Positions 10,105 to 18,750 of a stretch of DNA of 64,000 bases are shown one piece after another. The translations under genes and the position numbers were made by a program. The stretch is from Sneathiella sedimenti (lineage in GTDB: Bacteria > Pseudomonadota > Alphaproteobacteria > Sneathiellales > Sneathiellaceae). Within the stretch, counting starts at the first letter, position 1. Each line of letters starts with the position of its first letter. The notes beneath the pieces are model-generated. The model was not told the origin of the DNA. It saw only the letters and a program-made list of their open reading frames with translations, and ran no database searches. The stretch spans positions 186,001 to 250,000 of the forward strand of contig NZ_JAFLNC010000001.1 in the NCBI RefSeq assembly GCF_017313765.1, given 5' to 3'.

Positions 10105-10887
10105 ATGAACGAATTCTCCCTGCTCCACTATATCGTGGAAGATGGAATTGCCGATATTATTCTCGACAACCCCCCGGCCAATGTCATCACCCCGCAAATG
10201 ACAACAGAATATTTCGCAGCGCTCGACCGGGCAAATGCGGATCCGGACGTCAGAATTATTATTATATCGGGTAAGGGCAAGGGATTGTCAGGCGGTGTTG
10301 ATCTGAAACTACTGGATACCTATGGCCCAACTGACATGAAAGCCTTTCTGTCCAGATTCTATGTCGAGATGATTGACAAGGTTCGGGCTTTGTCAAAACC
10401 AATTATGGCGTCAGTGCATGGATATGCGATGGAAGGCGCCTGTACCCTCGCCTTTGCCTGCGATATGGTGATAGCGTCCTCGGATGCGAAATTTGGCTAT
10501 CCGGGCGTCCCCAATCTGGCGGCACCTCCTGGCATGCATGTCTGGTTTCTGCAGCGTCTGATCGGCCGAATGAAAGCTGCGGAGTTGATCTATACAGGTG
10601 ATACCATTTCCGCCGTTGATGCAGAGCGTTTGGGCATGATTACCCGTGTTGTTGCACCGGAAGACCTCACGTCGGAAAGCCGAAAACTAGCGAAAAAAGT
10701 AGCGGAAATGTCCCCTGTCGGGCTGAAAGCCGCACGTGAATTGATCTATCGCATGGAGAATATGGACTTCAAAACCGTTCCGGGCACCGCGCTTGATGCA
10801 GTTGCGCTTGCGTTTGCATCCGAGGACAGCAAAGAAGCCCGCCGGGCCTTTGTCGAGAAACGGAAACCTGTCTGGACGGGGAAATAG
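10105..10887 (+). CDS. Enoyl-CoA hydratase/isomerase family protein
   Basis: Crotonase-fold protein of 260 residues. The first oxyanion-hole motif is GKGKGLSGGVDLK (about 54-66), the second is GYAMEGACTLAFACD (about 112-126). The second site has EGACTLAF where classical hydratases carry the first catalytic Glu (here A-M-E-G-A gives E); the second catalytic Glu region reads PGVPNLAAPPGM, without the usual E-x-x-x-G, so hydration activity is not certain and other crotonase reactions are possible. No Shine-Dalgarno is visible in front of the ATG at 10105 (AAGCGATTTGACCA). It is the only rightward gene in this part of the island. Confidence 0.88.
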   Translation: MNEFSLLHYIVEDGIADIILDNPPANVITPQMTTEYFAALDRANADPDVRIIIISGKGKGLSGGVDLKLLDTYGPTDMKAFLSRFYVEMIDKVRALSKPIMASVHGYAMEGACTLAFACDMVIASSDAKFGYPGVPNLAAPPGMHVWFLQRLIGRMKAAELIYTGDTISAVDAERLGMITRVVAPEDLTSESRKLAKKVAEMSPVGLKAARELIYRMENMDFKTVPGTALDAVALAFASEDSKEARRAFVEKRKPVWTGK

Positions 10888-10916
10888 GGCTGAAAATTCA
10901 CTGGAACTTTCAGCCC
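10887..10916. terminator. Stem-loop between convergent genes
   Basis: GGGCTGAAA (10887-10895) and TTTCAGCCC (10908-10916) form a perfect 9-bp stem with a 12-base loop. The stem begins in the stop codon of the enoyl-CoA hydratase gene and lies 15 bases from the stop of the convergent nitronate monooxygenase-like gene. No U-tract follows on either strand, so its efficiency as an intrinsic terminator is uncertain. Confidence 0.55.
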
Positions 10917-10931
10917 GGGACCTAGTATCGG

Positions 10932-11909
10932 TTAGGCGGACATGAGATTGCCGAGGCGACCTCTGATAATCTCCTCTGCCTCGCCCATAATCCGGTCGAT
11001 CAATTCCTTGCATGTCGGATTGTCGTGTATGAGGCCGGCAACCATGCCGCAGCTCCAGGCACCCGCGTCCATATCACCTTCCTGCATCACTTTCGGATAG
11101 ACACCGCCCACCAGAGCAACAATGTCCTCGATTTTGGTGTTGGCACCCTTCTCACGTTCTATCTCGAGAACCTTTTCGACCGCGGGGTTGTCAAGAACAC
11201 GTTCGGTATTGCGCAGTGGACGCATGATCAGTCGAGTGTCCAGTTCCGACGCAGCGATGATGGCATCTTTCACATTCTGATGGATAGGAGCTTCTTTCGT
11301 CACCATGAACCGAGTGCCCATATTGATGCCGTCCGCGCCCAGCGCCAGGGCAGCAACAAGCTGTTGGGCATTGCCCATCCCGCCTGAGGCAACAAACGGT
11401 ACTTCCAGTTCTTCCGCCGCGCGCGGCAGCAGGATCATGTTCGGAATATCGTCTTCCCCCGGATGTCCGCCACATTCGAAGCCGTCCACACTGACCGCAT
11501 CGCAGCCGATCCTCTGGGCCTTTAACGAATGCCGAACTGAGGTACATTTATGAATGACCTTGATACCGGCATCTTTCAACGCAGGCATATAGGCTTCCGG
11601 GCTGCGGCCCGCAGTTTCAACGATTTTAACACCGCCCTTGACGATCGCCTCGATATATTCCGGATAAGGCGGCGCGGCAAAGCTCGGCAGGAACGTCAAG
11701 TTCACGCCAAAAGGCTTGTCTGTCATATCCTTGCAGCGCGCGATCTCATTCGCAAGATCGGCCGGTGTTTTCTGAGTTAGTCCCGTAATAATGCCGAGCC
11801 CGCCTGCATTTGAGACGGCGGCGGCAAGTTCAGCGAGGCCGACATAATGCATTCCTCCTTGGATGATCGGGTGCTCAATGCCAAAGAGTTCGGTTATTTT
11901 TGTTTTCAT
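10932..11909 (-). CDS. Nitronate monooxygenase-like FMN enzyme
   Basis: 325-residue TIM-barrel flavoprotein of the 2-nitropropane dioxygenase/NMO family. Seen: PIIQGGMHYVG at the N-terminus, GFECGGHPGED (about 143-153; the His is the usual active-site base position), VPFVASGGMGN and LGADGINMGTRFMVTKEA (phosphate-binding end of the barrel). Family members oxidise nitronates or reduce enoyl groups; neighbours suggest a role on an acyl or CoA-linked compound, but this is inference. The ATG at 11909 follows GGAGGCACCC. It stands 148 bases below the acyl-CoA dehydrogenase in the same direction, with a 12-bp palindrome in between, so it may have its own regulated promoter. Confidence 0.88.
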   Translation of the reverse strand: MKTKITELFGIEHPIIQGGMHYVGLAELAAAVSNAGGLGIITGLTQKTPADLANEIARCKDMTDKPFGVNLTFLPSFAAPPYPEYIEAIVKGGVKIVETAGRSPEAYMPALKDAGIKVIHKCTSVRHSLKAQRIGCDAVSVDGFECGGHPGEDDIPNMILLPRAAEELEVPFVASGGMGNAQQLVAALALGADGINMGTRFMVTKEAPIHQNVKDAIIAASELDTRLIMRPLRNTERVLDNPAVEKVLEIEREKGANTKIEDIVALVGGVYPKVMQEGDMDAGAWSCGMVAGLIHDNPTCKELIDRIMGEAEEIIRGRLGNLMSA

Positions 11910-11946
11910 GGGTGCCTCCAGTTGATTGTTTTTTGTTCTTTATAGG

Positions 11947-11958
11947 AAGCGATCGCTT
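11947..11958. promoter_or_regulatory. 12-bp perfect palindrome, possible operator
   Basis: AAGCGATCGCTT lies 38 bases upstream of the start of the nitronate monooxygenase-like gene, in the only sizeable gap between it and the acyl-CoA dehydrogenase gene. The size, symmetry and place fit a TetR- or similar dimeric-repressor site. A palindrome this long is expected by chance several times in 64 kb, so the location is the main argument. Confidence 0.3.
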
Positions 11959-12057
11959 ACACTGCAACAACGAGTCGTAAGTAGCTATCCTTATGGCCTG
12001 CTATTTAACGGTCTGTTCTTTCAATTGGCAATAACCTATTGCCATTTTTACCAAAAA

Positions 12058-13728
12058 TCACAATGTCGCGCCGGCCCGAACAAGAATCGCATCGAAATCA
12101 GTCTTTTCCGACAATGTCCCGTATGCTCCTGACCAACAATCTCCAAGACGCGAGGCACAGAATGCGTCGGACACCGCTGCGGGCGCATGCTGTACAAGTA
12201 AGGCCGCCTGCCAAGCCAGGGCCATCATTTCCGTGATCCGCCGGGCGCGGGTTTCAAAACCGCCGGTTTCCGAAACCTCGGCTTTCAGGCGGGCAATATG
12301 GCTGTCGAGAAGGCGGTTGCCGCCTTTCGCTTGCTCAAGCTCCGCAAAAAAAGCGGGAAGTGTGCCAGAATCCTTATACAATGCGCGCAGCACATCGAGG
12401 CAGATCACGTTACCCGACCCTTCCCAGATGCTGTTGACCGGTGCCTCCCTATAAAGGCGCGGCAGGATGCTTTCCTCGATATATCCGGGACCGCCGTGGC
12501 ATTCCATCGCCTCATAGACATGGCCTGGCGTCCGTTTACAGATCCAGTATTTACCAACCGCCGTCCCGAGGCGCGCAAGCGCCGCTTCCGCTGGATCTGT
12601 CTCTCCCGCACCGATCGCACGGCCAAGACGCAGAAAGAGGGTTGTCGCGGCCTCCGATTCCAGCGCGAGATCAGCGAGCACATTTTGCATCAACGGCTGC
12701 TGGATCAGCTTCTTCTGAAAAGCCGAGCGATAACTTGCATGGTGAATTGCTTGGGTCAGCGCCTGGCGCATCAACGCCGCGGAGCCGACAGCGCAGTAAT
12801 AACGCGTCCCCTGCACCATCTCGATGATTGTGGGTACGCCTCGTCCTTCTTCTCCCACCATCAGGCCCCAGGCATCGACGAACTCCATCTCGCTTGAGGC
12901 GTTGGATTTGTTCCCGAGCTTGTCCTTCAAACGCTGGATATACAGCCCATTGCGCGTACCATCGGGCCGCCATCTGGGCAAAAGGAAACAGCTGAGACCA
13001 TTTTCCGTGTAGGCAAGAGACAGAAAGGCATCCGACATCGGGGCCGAACAGAAAAACTTGTGCCCGGTCAGGATGTAGGCGCCGCCGGGGCCCGTAGCGG
13101 ATCCTTCCGGCCGCGCTTTCGTGGAATTGGCACGTACGTCGGAGCCGCCCTGCTTCTCCGTCATGAACATCCCCATGGTAATGCTCTTCTTCTCACTTGC
13201 CGGGATATCGCGCGGGTCATACTCCTTGGCAAGCAGGCGAGGAATCCACTCCTCGGCTATTTCCGGCGTGGTTTTGAGGGCGGGCACCACCGCATAGCTC
13301 ATCGCCATCGGACAAAGAACACCACCTTCTACCTGATTGAGGAGATAGGAGAGCGCGCCATGGGCCACATGATTTCCAGCCCGCGGGTTGTTCCAGGCAA
13401 AACTTGGTACATCATTGGCGATCGCAAGCTCCATCAGATTATGGTAGGCGGGATGAAAGGTCACCTGATTGATCCGCATCCCATTCCGGTCAAAGGCTTT
13501 CATTTCAGGCGGATAGCGGTTGGCCTGATTGGCCCATTCTAGCGTTTCCTCGGACCCTGCTTTCATGGCAAAATTGATGACTTCCCGCTCGGCCCATCCT
13601 GCGCCCTCGCGCAGCAACCCTTCCTGCAACGGCAAGTCTTTGCCGTAAAGAGCCTGATCGCCCAAAACAGGAGGTACGTTAGTTACCTCATGTGTTGGCA
13701 AGCTGGAAATCGGGCTGCGGATAGTCAT
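12058..13728 (-). CDS. AidB-like acyl-CoA dehydrogenase
   Basis: 556-residue FAD enzyme of the AidB/long acyl-CoA dehydrogenase branch (E. coli AidB is 541). The FAD/substrate signature MTEKQGGSDVRAN is at about 190-202, followed by GHKFFCSAPMSDAF and DKLGNKSNASSEMEF; the C-terminal FAD contact motif is ECHGGPGYIEES. AidB binds DNA and protects against alkylation, while other members oxidise acyl-CoA. The context with acyl-CoA synthetase and enoyl-CoA hydratase favours the metabolic role. I chose ATG 13728 because AGGAG lies 7 bases upstream; an in-frame TTG/ATG six residues earlier lacks that site. It follows the synthetase gene by 56 bases in the same direction. Confidence 0.9.
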   Translation of the reverse strand: MTIRSPISSLPTHEVTNVPPVLGDQALYGKDLPLQEGLLREGAGWAEREVINFAMKAGSEETLEWANQANRYPPEMKAFDRNGMRINQVTFHPAYHNLMELAIANDVPSFAWNNPRAGNHVAHGALSYLLNQVEGGVLCPMAMSYAVVPALKTTPEIAEEWIPRLLAKEYDPRDIPASEKKSITMGMFMTEKQGGSDVRANSTKARPEGSATGPGGAYILTGHKFFCSAPMSDAFLSLAYTENGLSCFLLPRWRPDGTRNGLYIQRLKDKLGNKSNASSEMEFVDAWGLMVGEEGRGVPTIIEMVQGTRYYCAVGSAALMRQALTQAIHHASYRSAFQKKLIQQPLMQNVLADLALESEAATTLFLRLGRAIGAGETDPAEAALARLGTAVGKYWICKRTPGHVYEAMECHGGPGYIEESILPRLYREAPVNSIWEGSGNVICLDVLRALYKDSGTLPAFFAELEQAKGGNRLLDSHIARLKAEVSETGGFETRARRITEMMALAWQAALLVQHAPAAVSDAFCASRLGDCWSGAYGTLSEKTDFDAILVRAGATL

Positions 13729-13784
13729 TACGAGTCTCCTTTTCACGAAAAAGCGCGATGATCCTCTTTATATGGGGCACATTA

Positions 13785-15671
13785 TCAATCCAGCCAAACC
13801 ACTTCGTGGCGGAGCGTATAGGGGCCAAGTTTAGCGGCAATCTGCTCACCAAGCGTTGTTTTATCCCCACCGGTGACGGAAATCGTCGCCACACTGCCAT
13901 GCACTGGATGGTTATCGACACTCACCGCGATCACCGCGCCACTGGCACGGAGTGGTTCAAGTTCTGCGGAAAAAACCTTCACCGCTGCATCGTGACGTAA
14001 TGCCGGCTTAAAAATTTTGCCAACACCAGTGAGCGGCATCGCATCGATAATCGTGAGATCGGCGGGATTGGCGGCTCTCTCCGGGATCCGCTCACGGGCA
14101 AAGTCCTTGAGCTCTTCCGGTGTCGACGTCGCACCCGGATTGAGCTGGACGTATGCCACCGGTATTTCTCCAGCGTATGTATCCGGGCGTCCTATGGCCG
14201 CGGCAAGCTCAACAGCGGGATGTTCGTGCAGGGCTTCTTCTATAATGGAGGGGTCGATATTATGGCCGCTCCTGATGATAATATCCTTCGCGCGACCGGT
14301 GAGCCAGATATAGCCCTCGGCATCAATGCGGCCAAGGTCGCCTGAGCGAAACCATCCATCCTTTGTAAAGGCGGACTGATTATAGGCTGACTGTACATAG
14401 CCGGGCATCACGCAGCCGCCCTTCATGATGATCTCCCCGATTTCATCGGGCTCGGCAAATCGCTCGATAGTTCCGCTTTCATCGATATGGGCCGCCTCTA
14501 TATCAACAAACGGCAACCGCAGCCCGACCGATCCGAACCGTGCTTCGCCATTTTGCGGCTGCATGGTTGTAAAGGACGTTACCTCCGTCATGCCGTACCC
14601 TTCGAGCATTGGCACCTTGGAAAGGTCACTAATCGCCTTCAAAACCTCAATCGGTGCCGCGGACCCGCCAGTGAGCCCCGCCCGGAGCGTGCTGATATCG
14701 GCATCCCCGACCGGGATGTTCAGCAGCGCGGACATCATTGTCGGCACGCCGCCAAGCACCGTGATGCCGTATTTCTCAACCAGTCGCCAGTAATTGCCGA
14801 TAACCTGCGGATCACGAAACCCCTGCGGGCTTGCTAAGACCAAGGTCGCGCCATTTAACATGGGGACAAGACCAACAACGATTGATCCGCTGATATGAAA
14901 CATAGGCAACCCGGCCAGCAGGCAATCCGCATCTGAATATCCAAGACCAAAGCCGCTAATCGCAACCTGGGAAAGCTGCATTCTGTTTGTATGCGGGGCA
15001 AGCTTTGGAACCCCGGTTGTCCCCCCCGTATGATAATAACCGACGATATCGTCCGGTGAGTCATTTCGCGGGCCATTGATCGTGCTAGCATCCTGCTTGG
15101 CGATCATTTCGTCATACGGAAATATCTTTCTGCCATCGCATTCCGCCCCGCCACCCAGAACATATACCGCCTTGAGATTGGGCATTCGCTCGATTACGTA
15201 GGCCGCCTTCTCCCATAATTCGGGGCTGAGGGCCCGTCCCGTTGCGATGATGATGGTGGCGTTTGCCGCTTCGGCAATGCCAAGAATATGTTTCGGTTCC
15301 AGCAAGGGGTTAACGGCATTTACTGTTCCGACCGTCTCGGCGCCCAGCATCGTGAAATAGGCTTGTGGACACAGCGGAATGAGATATGTAACCGTCTCCC
15401 CTTTCTTGAGACCTGCAGAAATAAACAGATTGGCGGTCTGATTGACCTTGGCAAGTAATTCGCGATAGGTGATTACCTTGCCGTCCCCCATTGGATCTCC
15501 GGGCGGCAGAGCGATCAGGGCCGGCTTTTCTGCATATTGATCGACCGCTGTGCAAAAGGCTTCATAAACATTCTGAAACGGCACCCATTTTTCAATCGGC
15601 GTTTTCTCAAATTCCTCTACATCCGCGAGGCTGACAAACGGCAAATTAAATTTGCTGATGGCTTCCACCAT
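13785..15671 (-). CDS. Acyl-CoA synthetase (AMP-forming)
   Basis: 628-residue ATP-dependent carboxylic acid:CoA ligase. ATP-loop motif reads YHTGGTTGVPKLAPH (about 213-227), in place of the common YTSGTTGxPKG; the A5 motif is EGYGMTEVT, then GWFRSGDLG and GRAKDIIIRSG, and the catalytic Lys lies in TGVGKIFKPAL. Beyond that the protein carries about 65 more residues ending in HEVVWLD, longer than most family members. It would activate the substrate of the island. GGGAG precedes the ATG. It is followed by the acyl-CoA dehydrogenase gene and preceded, 148 bases away, by the deacetylase-like gene on the same strand. Confidence 0.92.
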   Translation of the reverse strand: MVEAISKFNLPFVSLADVEEFEKTPIEKWVPFQNVYEAFCTAVDQYAEKPALIALPPGDPMGDGKVITYRELLAKVNQTANLFISAGLKKGETVTYLIPLCPQAYFTMLGAETVGTVNAVNPLLEPKHILGIAEAANATIIIATGRALSPELWEKAAYVIERMPNLKAVYVLGGGAECDGRKIFPYDEMIAKQDASTINGPRNDSPDDIVGYYHTGGTTGVPKLAPHTNRMQLSQVAISGFGLGYSDADCLLAGLPMFHISGSIVVGLVPMLNGATLVLASPQGFRDPQVIGNYWRLVEKYGITVLGGVPTMMSALLNIPVGDADISTLRAGLTGGSAAPIEVLKAISDLSKVPMLEGYGMTEVTSFTTMQPQNGEARFGSVGLRLPFVDIEAAHIDESGTIERFAEPDEIGEIIMKGGCVMPGYVQSAYNQSAFTKDGWFRSGDLGRIDAEGYIWLTGRAKDIIIRSGHNIDPSIIEEALHEHPAVELAAAIGRPDTYAGEIPVAYVQLNPGATSTPEELKDFARERIPERAANPADLTIIDAMPLTGVGKIFKPALRHDAAVKVFSAELEPLRASGAVIAVSVDNHPVHGSVATISVTGGDKTTLGEQIAAKLGPYTLRHEVVWLD

Positions 15672-15819
15672 TCTTCTTCTCCCATAATTCTCCCATTATT
15701 TTTTTCGAGGATGTTGTGCCATCCTTCTTTTGACTTTCATGATGCCAGATACAAGACAGGATACAATTGAAATTTATACCAAATGAGGCGCGTTTAATGT
15801 CTGCGTTCCGGGATCCGGA

Positions 15820-16656
15820 CTACTCCGCGCTTTCCCGTTGCTTATATTCCGTGAGCGCTTCCTCCATGGTCAGGAATCTTGCACCACGGTCCATAAGTTC
15901 CACAATCAACTTCTCCAGCATTAACATGCGGTGCCCGCGGCCAATGCAAAACGGATGGCAGGTGTAGGTAAGAATGCCCCAGTCGAGTTTCTGCTGCAGA
16001 TAGTCGAAATCGCCCAACCAGTTTTCCAGGACATCACTTGTGGAACGCAATCCCGGCAAAACAGAGTTCTTGTTGCGAACATATTCGAAATGGGGAAAGT
16101 CGTCCGTGGACCAGCTTATTGGCATTTCAATTAGTTCTGTCGGCGGACCGAAATCAACCCGCGCATCCTGATGAACGCGGTCCCCTCTGCGAACAGGATA
16201 TGGCGCATAATCGTTCCCCATCATGCTGCTATCATATTGGAATCCCTCTTCAAGCAGCAGCTCAACGCTATGGGCGCTCAAATCCCAGGATGGGGAACGA
16301 TAGCCGCGTGCTTTCTGGCCAGTCAGCTTCTGGATTGCCTCGTTTCCAAGGATAAGCTGTTCACGCTCCTCTTCCCGCGAAAGACTGGCTGGCGGGATAT
16401 GGGACCAGCCATGATGACCTATTTCATGACCACCGGCGGCAATCTTCTCGCAAATTTCCGGATAGCTGTACAGGGTCACGCCGGGGATAAACCAGCTGCT
16501 CTTGATGTTATATTCTCGCAACAAATCGAGTATGCGCGGGGCCCCCACGGCCCCGAACTCGCCGCGGGACATCAGGGTCGGCGTCGTCCGGCCCTTCACG
16601 ATCCAGCTTGAAACGGCATCGAAATCAAATGAAAGGCAAACAATATAAGGGCTCAT
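15820..16656 (-). CDS. Polysaccharide deacetylase-family (NodB-like) hydrolase
   Basis: 278-residue metal-dependent amidase of carbohydrate esterase family 4. The motifs are complete: SFDFDAVS (metal/base Asp pair, about 9-16), HEIGHHGWSH (H-x4-H metal ligands), GYRSPSWDLS, and a late YTCHPF with the second catalytic His. There is no signal peptide, so it acts in the cytoplasm. Cytoplasmic members of this branch (for example PuuE-type allantoinases and ring amidases) open small amides or imides, which fits a catabolic cluster better than cell-wall deacetylation. GAGGAT precedes the ATG. It is divergent from the PfkB kinase gene. Confidence 0.88.
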   Translation of the reverse strand: MSPYIVCLSFDFDAVSSWIVKGRTTPTLMSRGEFGAVGAPRILDLLREYNIKSSWFIPGVTLYSYPEICEKIAAGGHEIGHHGWSHIPPASLSREEEREQLILGNEAIQKLTGQKARGYRSPSWDLSAHSVELLLEEGFQYDSSMMGNDYAPYPVRRGDRVHQDARVDFGPPTELIEMPISWSTDDFPHFEYVRNKNSVLPGLRSTSDVLENWLGDFDYLQQKLDWGILTYTCHPFCIGRGHRMLMLEKLIVELMDRGARFLTMEEALTEYKQRESAE

Positions 16657-16775
16657 GTTTTATCCTCGCCCGCTGCACCGAAAGGTGTTTATTTTTTCAA
16701 AACAGGCTACATTGCTATATCAATCTTCGCAATAGCCCGAACATTGCGAACAAATGGCAGGGTTAAGTTAGTAGT

Positions 16776-17834
16776 ATGAAAAATTTCACTCAATTGAACG
16801 CTCTCACCATTGGCTCCGCCACCATCGATGTTATTGCGTCGGTCGACGATCAGGATATTGAGCGAATGACCATGCATAACGCCACATCGTCCTTTCTGCT
16901 GCTTGAGGAAGGACGAAAGATAGACGTGAGTTCCATCAAGTCTTCTGTTGGAGGCGGCGGAACAAATTCCGCAGTTGCCCTGGCCCGCCTTGGATACCAG
17001 ACAGGCACTCTCGTGCGCGTTGGCAAGGATCTTGAAGGGGAGAAAATTCGGGAAGTACTGGAATCGGAGGCGATTGATACAAGCCTGATGATAGAGGATG
17101 GCGTACTGCCTACCGGTCAGGCGATCATGGTCATGTCGCATGTTCGCAATCCTACAATTTTTACGAACCGTGGCGCGAATACTGCCCTCCGCGAGGATGA
17201 GATTGAGCAGACTCTCTTTCACAAAAAGAACCTTGTCTACATCGCCAGCCTGTCCGGCAACTCCGCGGCGTGCCTGACAAAAATTGCCCGACTTGCAAAA
17301 GAAGCAGGAGCCTTTGTTGCGACAAATCCCGGCATCCGCCAAATTACCTATTGGGCCGGAGATATTATCGAAGCATTGTCCTATGTCGACCTGCTCTCCA
17401 TCAATGCGGTTGAGGCAGAACAGCTTGCGCTTGCGCTGTTACCGAAAGGGCAGCCCCGGACAGATAAAAAGCCCTCCGGAGACGGGCCGGCTCTACTGGA
17501 AAAAGGTCTGGGTGGACGATCTTTCGAGAGTTTCATTCAAGAAGTCTGCAGGATCGGACCGAAAATTGTTCTCGTAACCAACGGCGCAGAGGGGGCGTAC
17601 GCAGGTACAGCTAATGGCGTTCATTTCCACCCGGCGGGAAAATCCGAAGTAAGCAATACGGCGGGGGCCGGGGATGCCTTTGCAACAACCTTTTCTGCCT
17701 ATGCAGCCATTGGCGAGGATCTGGATATGTGTCTCCAAGCTGCGACAGCGAACGCCCTTTCCGTTATCGCGGCGCCTGATACGCATAGTGGATTACTCAA
17801 GAAAGAAAAGTTAGATGCGGCTATTCGTGACTGA
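16776..17834 (+). CDS. PfkB-family carbohydrate/nucleoside kinase
   Basis: 352-residue ribokinase-type kinase. The N-terminal signature is GGGGTNSAVALARLG (about 59-73) and the C-terminal one NTAGAGDAFATTF (about 291-303), with the catalytic base Asp and the anion hole GAGD. An insertion rich in charged residues (about 224-250, around PKGQPRTDKKPSGDG) separates two core helices and is not part of the usual fold. The substrate is not identifiable; adenosine, ribose or ketodeoxy sugars are typical of the family. The gene begins 119 bases from the divergent deacetylase-like gene and ends a region that otherwise deals with CoA thioesters. Confidence 0.87.
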   Translation: MKNFTQLNALTIGSATIDVIASVDDQDIERMTMHNATSSFLLLEEGRKIDVSSIKSSVGGGGTNSAVALARLGYQTGTLVRVGKDLEGEKIREVLESEAIDTSLMIEDGVLPTGQAIMVMSHVRNPTIFTNRGANTALREDEIEQTLFHKKNLVYIASLSGNSAACLTKIARLAKEAGAFVATNPGIRQITYWAGDIIEALSYVDLLSINAVEAEQLALALLPKGQPRTDKKPSGDGPALLEKGLGGRSFESFIQEVCRIGPKIVLVTNGAEGAYAGTANGVHFHPAGKSEVSNTAGAGDAFATTFSAYAAIGEDLDMCLQAATANALSVIAAPDTHSGLLKKEKLDAAIRD

Positions 17835-17844
17835 TTTCACATTT

Positions 17845-17877
17845 ACGGAAACCGGCATCAGCCTGACAGGTTTTCGT
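17845..17877 (+). terminator. Possible stem-loop after the PfkB kinase gene
   Basis: ACGGAAACC (17845-17853) pairs with GGTTTTCGT (17869-17877) with one mismatch and a 15-base loop. It starts 10 bases after the kinase stop codon. There is no U-run, so it may only be a weak stop or an RNA end-protecting hairpin. Confidence 0.3.
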
Positions 17878-18090
17878 GTAGCACCGGAAGAGGTAAAAGG
17901 ATAAGCTTCCACTTATGCTCAGAAAGCACTTAATTGCCGTGGCTTTCCAACAAGCCGTGATCAAAAAAATTAGCGCAAAGTGATCCTTTTGCCCCTCCGC
18001 GCCGTATTTAATCTACTGGGCGGTGTAACGCAGACGTAATTGTGATCCGAAAACACCCTGAGCCCAAAGTAAAAGATGCAGGAGAGCGCT

Positions 18091-18726
18091 ATGTTCAAGA
18101 ATTTGGTTTTGATGTTGTCTCTAGTGATGGGACTTCTGTTTGTGGCCTCCGGAAGCGCTGTTGCAGCGAATCCAGAAGTCGGCAAAGTCACCCGCCTGCA
18201 AAACGATGCGAAGATCATCAGGGGCGGCGAAACATTCCCCATGGAGATCGGATCCGTGATCCGGGAAAATGACGAAATCAACTCAGACGACATGGCGCGC
18301 ATTGAAATCACTTTCGTGGATGGGACAACCCTGTTGATCGGCGAGAATGCCCGCGTTGAGATTGACGAATTTCTTTACGATCCAGGTAACGGCATTGGCA
18401 GAGCGCTCATTGGCGCTCTCCAGGGTCCGTTCCGGTTTATCACCGGAAAAATAAGCCAGATGAAAGACAAACGCGTTGAAATAAAAAGCAGCGTTGCAAC
18501 AATTGGTGTACGCGGAACTGATTTTTGGGGTGGACCATCTCAGGGGACTTATGGTGTATTCCTTTTCGAGGGGACAATTGTAATTTTCAATGCCGAAGGC
18601 GGACGCATAGTTAGCACTCCTGGAACCGGTGTAGATCTCGACGGTTTCGATAAAATCCCTGGAGAGGCCACTGCTTGGGGCACGTCACGTGCACAGGCTG
18701 CGGTTGCTACTGTGACATTTAGATAA
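18091..18726 (+). CDS. Secreted FecR-domain protein
   Basis: 211-residue exported protein. The first 26 residues are a clear Sec signal peptide ending in SAVA|A. The FecR domain follows (about 55-165): ARIEITFVDGTTLLIGENARVEI, GRALIGALQGPF, VEIKSSVATIGVRGTDFWGG. Such stand-alone FecR proteins are periplasmic and lack the anti-sigma N-terminus of iron-signal FecR; no sigma factor or TonB receptor is nearby. The ATG at 18091 has AGGAG seven bases upstream; an ATG 15 bases earlier does not. The role is unknown; ligand binding or envelope structure are possibilities. The PAS_5 gene follows by 24 bases in the same direction. Confidence 0.82.
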   Translation: MFKNLVLMLSLVMGLLFVASGSAVAANPEVGKVTRLQNDAKIIRGGETFPMEIGSVIRENDEINSDDMARIEITFVDGTTLLIGENARVEIDEFLYDPGNGIGRALIGALQGPFRFITGKISQMKDKRVEIKSSVATIGVRGTDFWGGPSQGTYGVFLFEGTIVIFNAEGGRIVSTPGTGVDLDGFDKIPGEATAWGTSRAQAAVATVTFR

Positions 18727-18750
18727 GGGATTTACACCTTTGGTAACACG

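Noticed and set aside
11926-12132. Short open frame between the NMO-like and acyl-CoA dehydrogenase genes
   Set aside because: No ribosome site, overlaps the end of the dehydrogenase gene, no family features.
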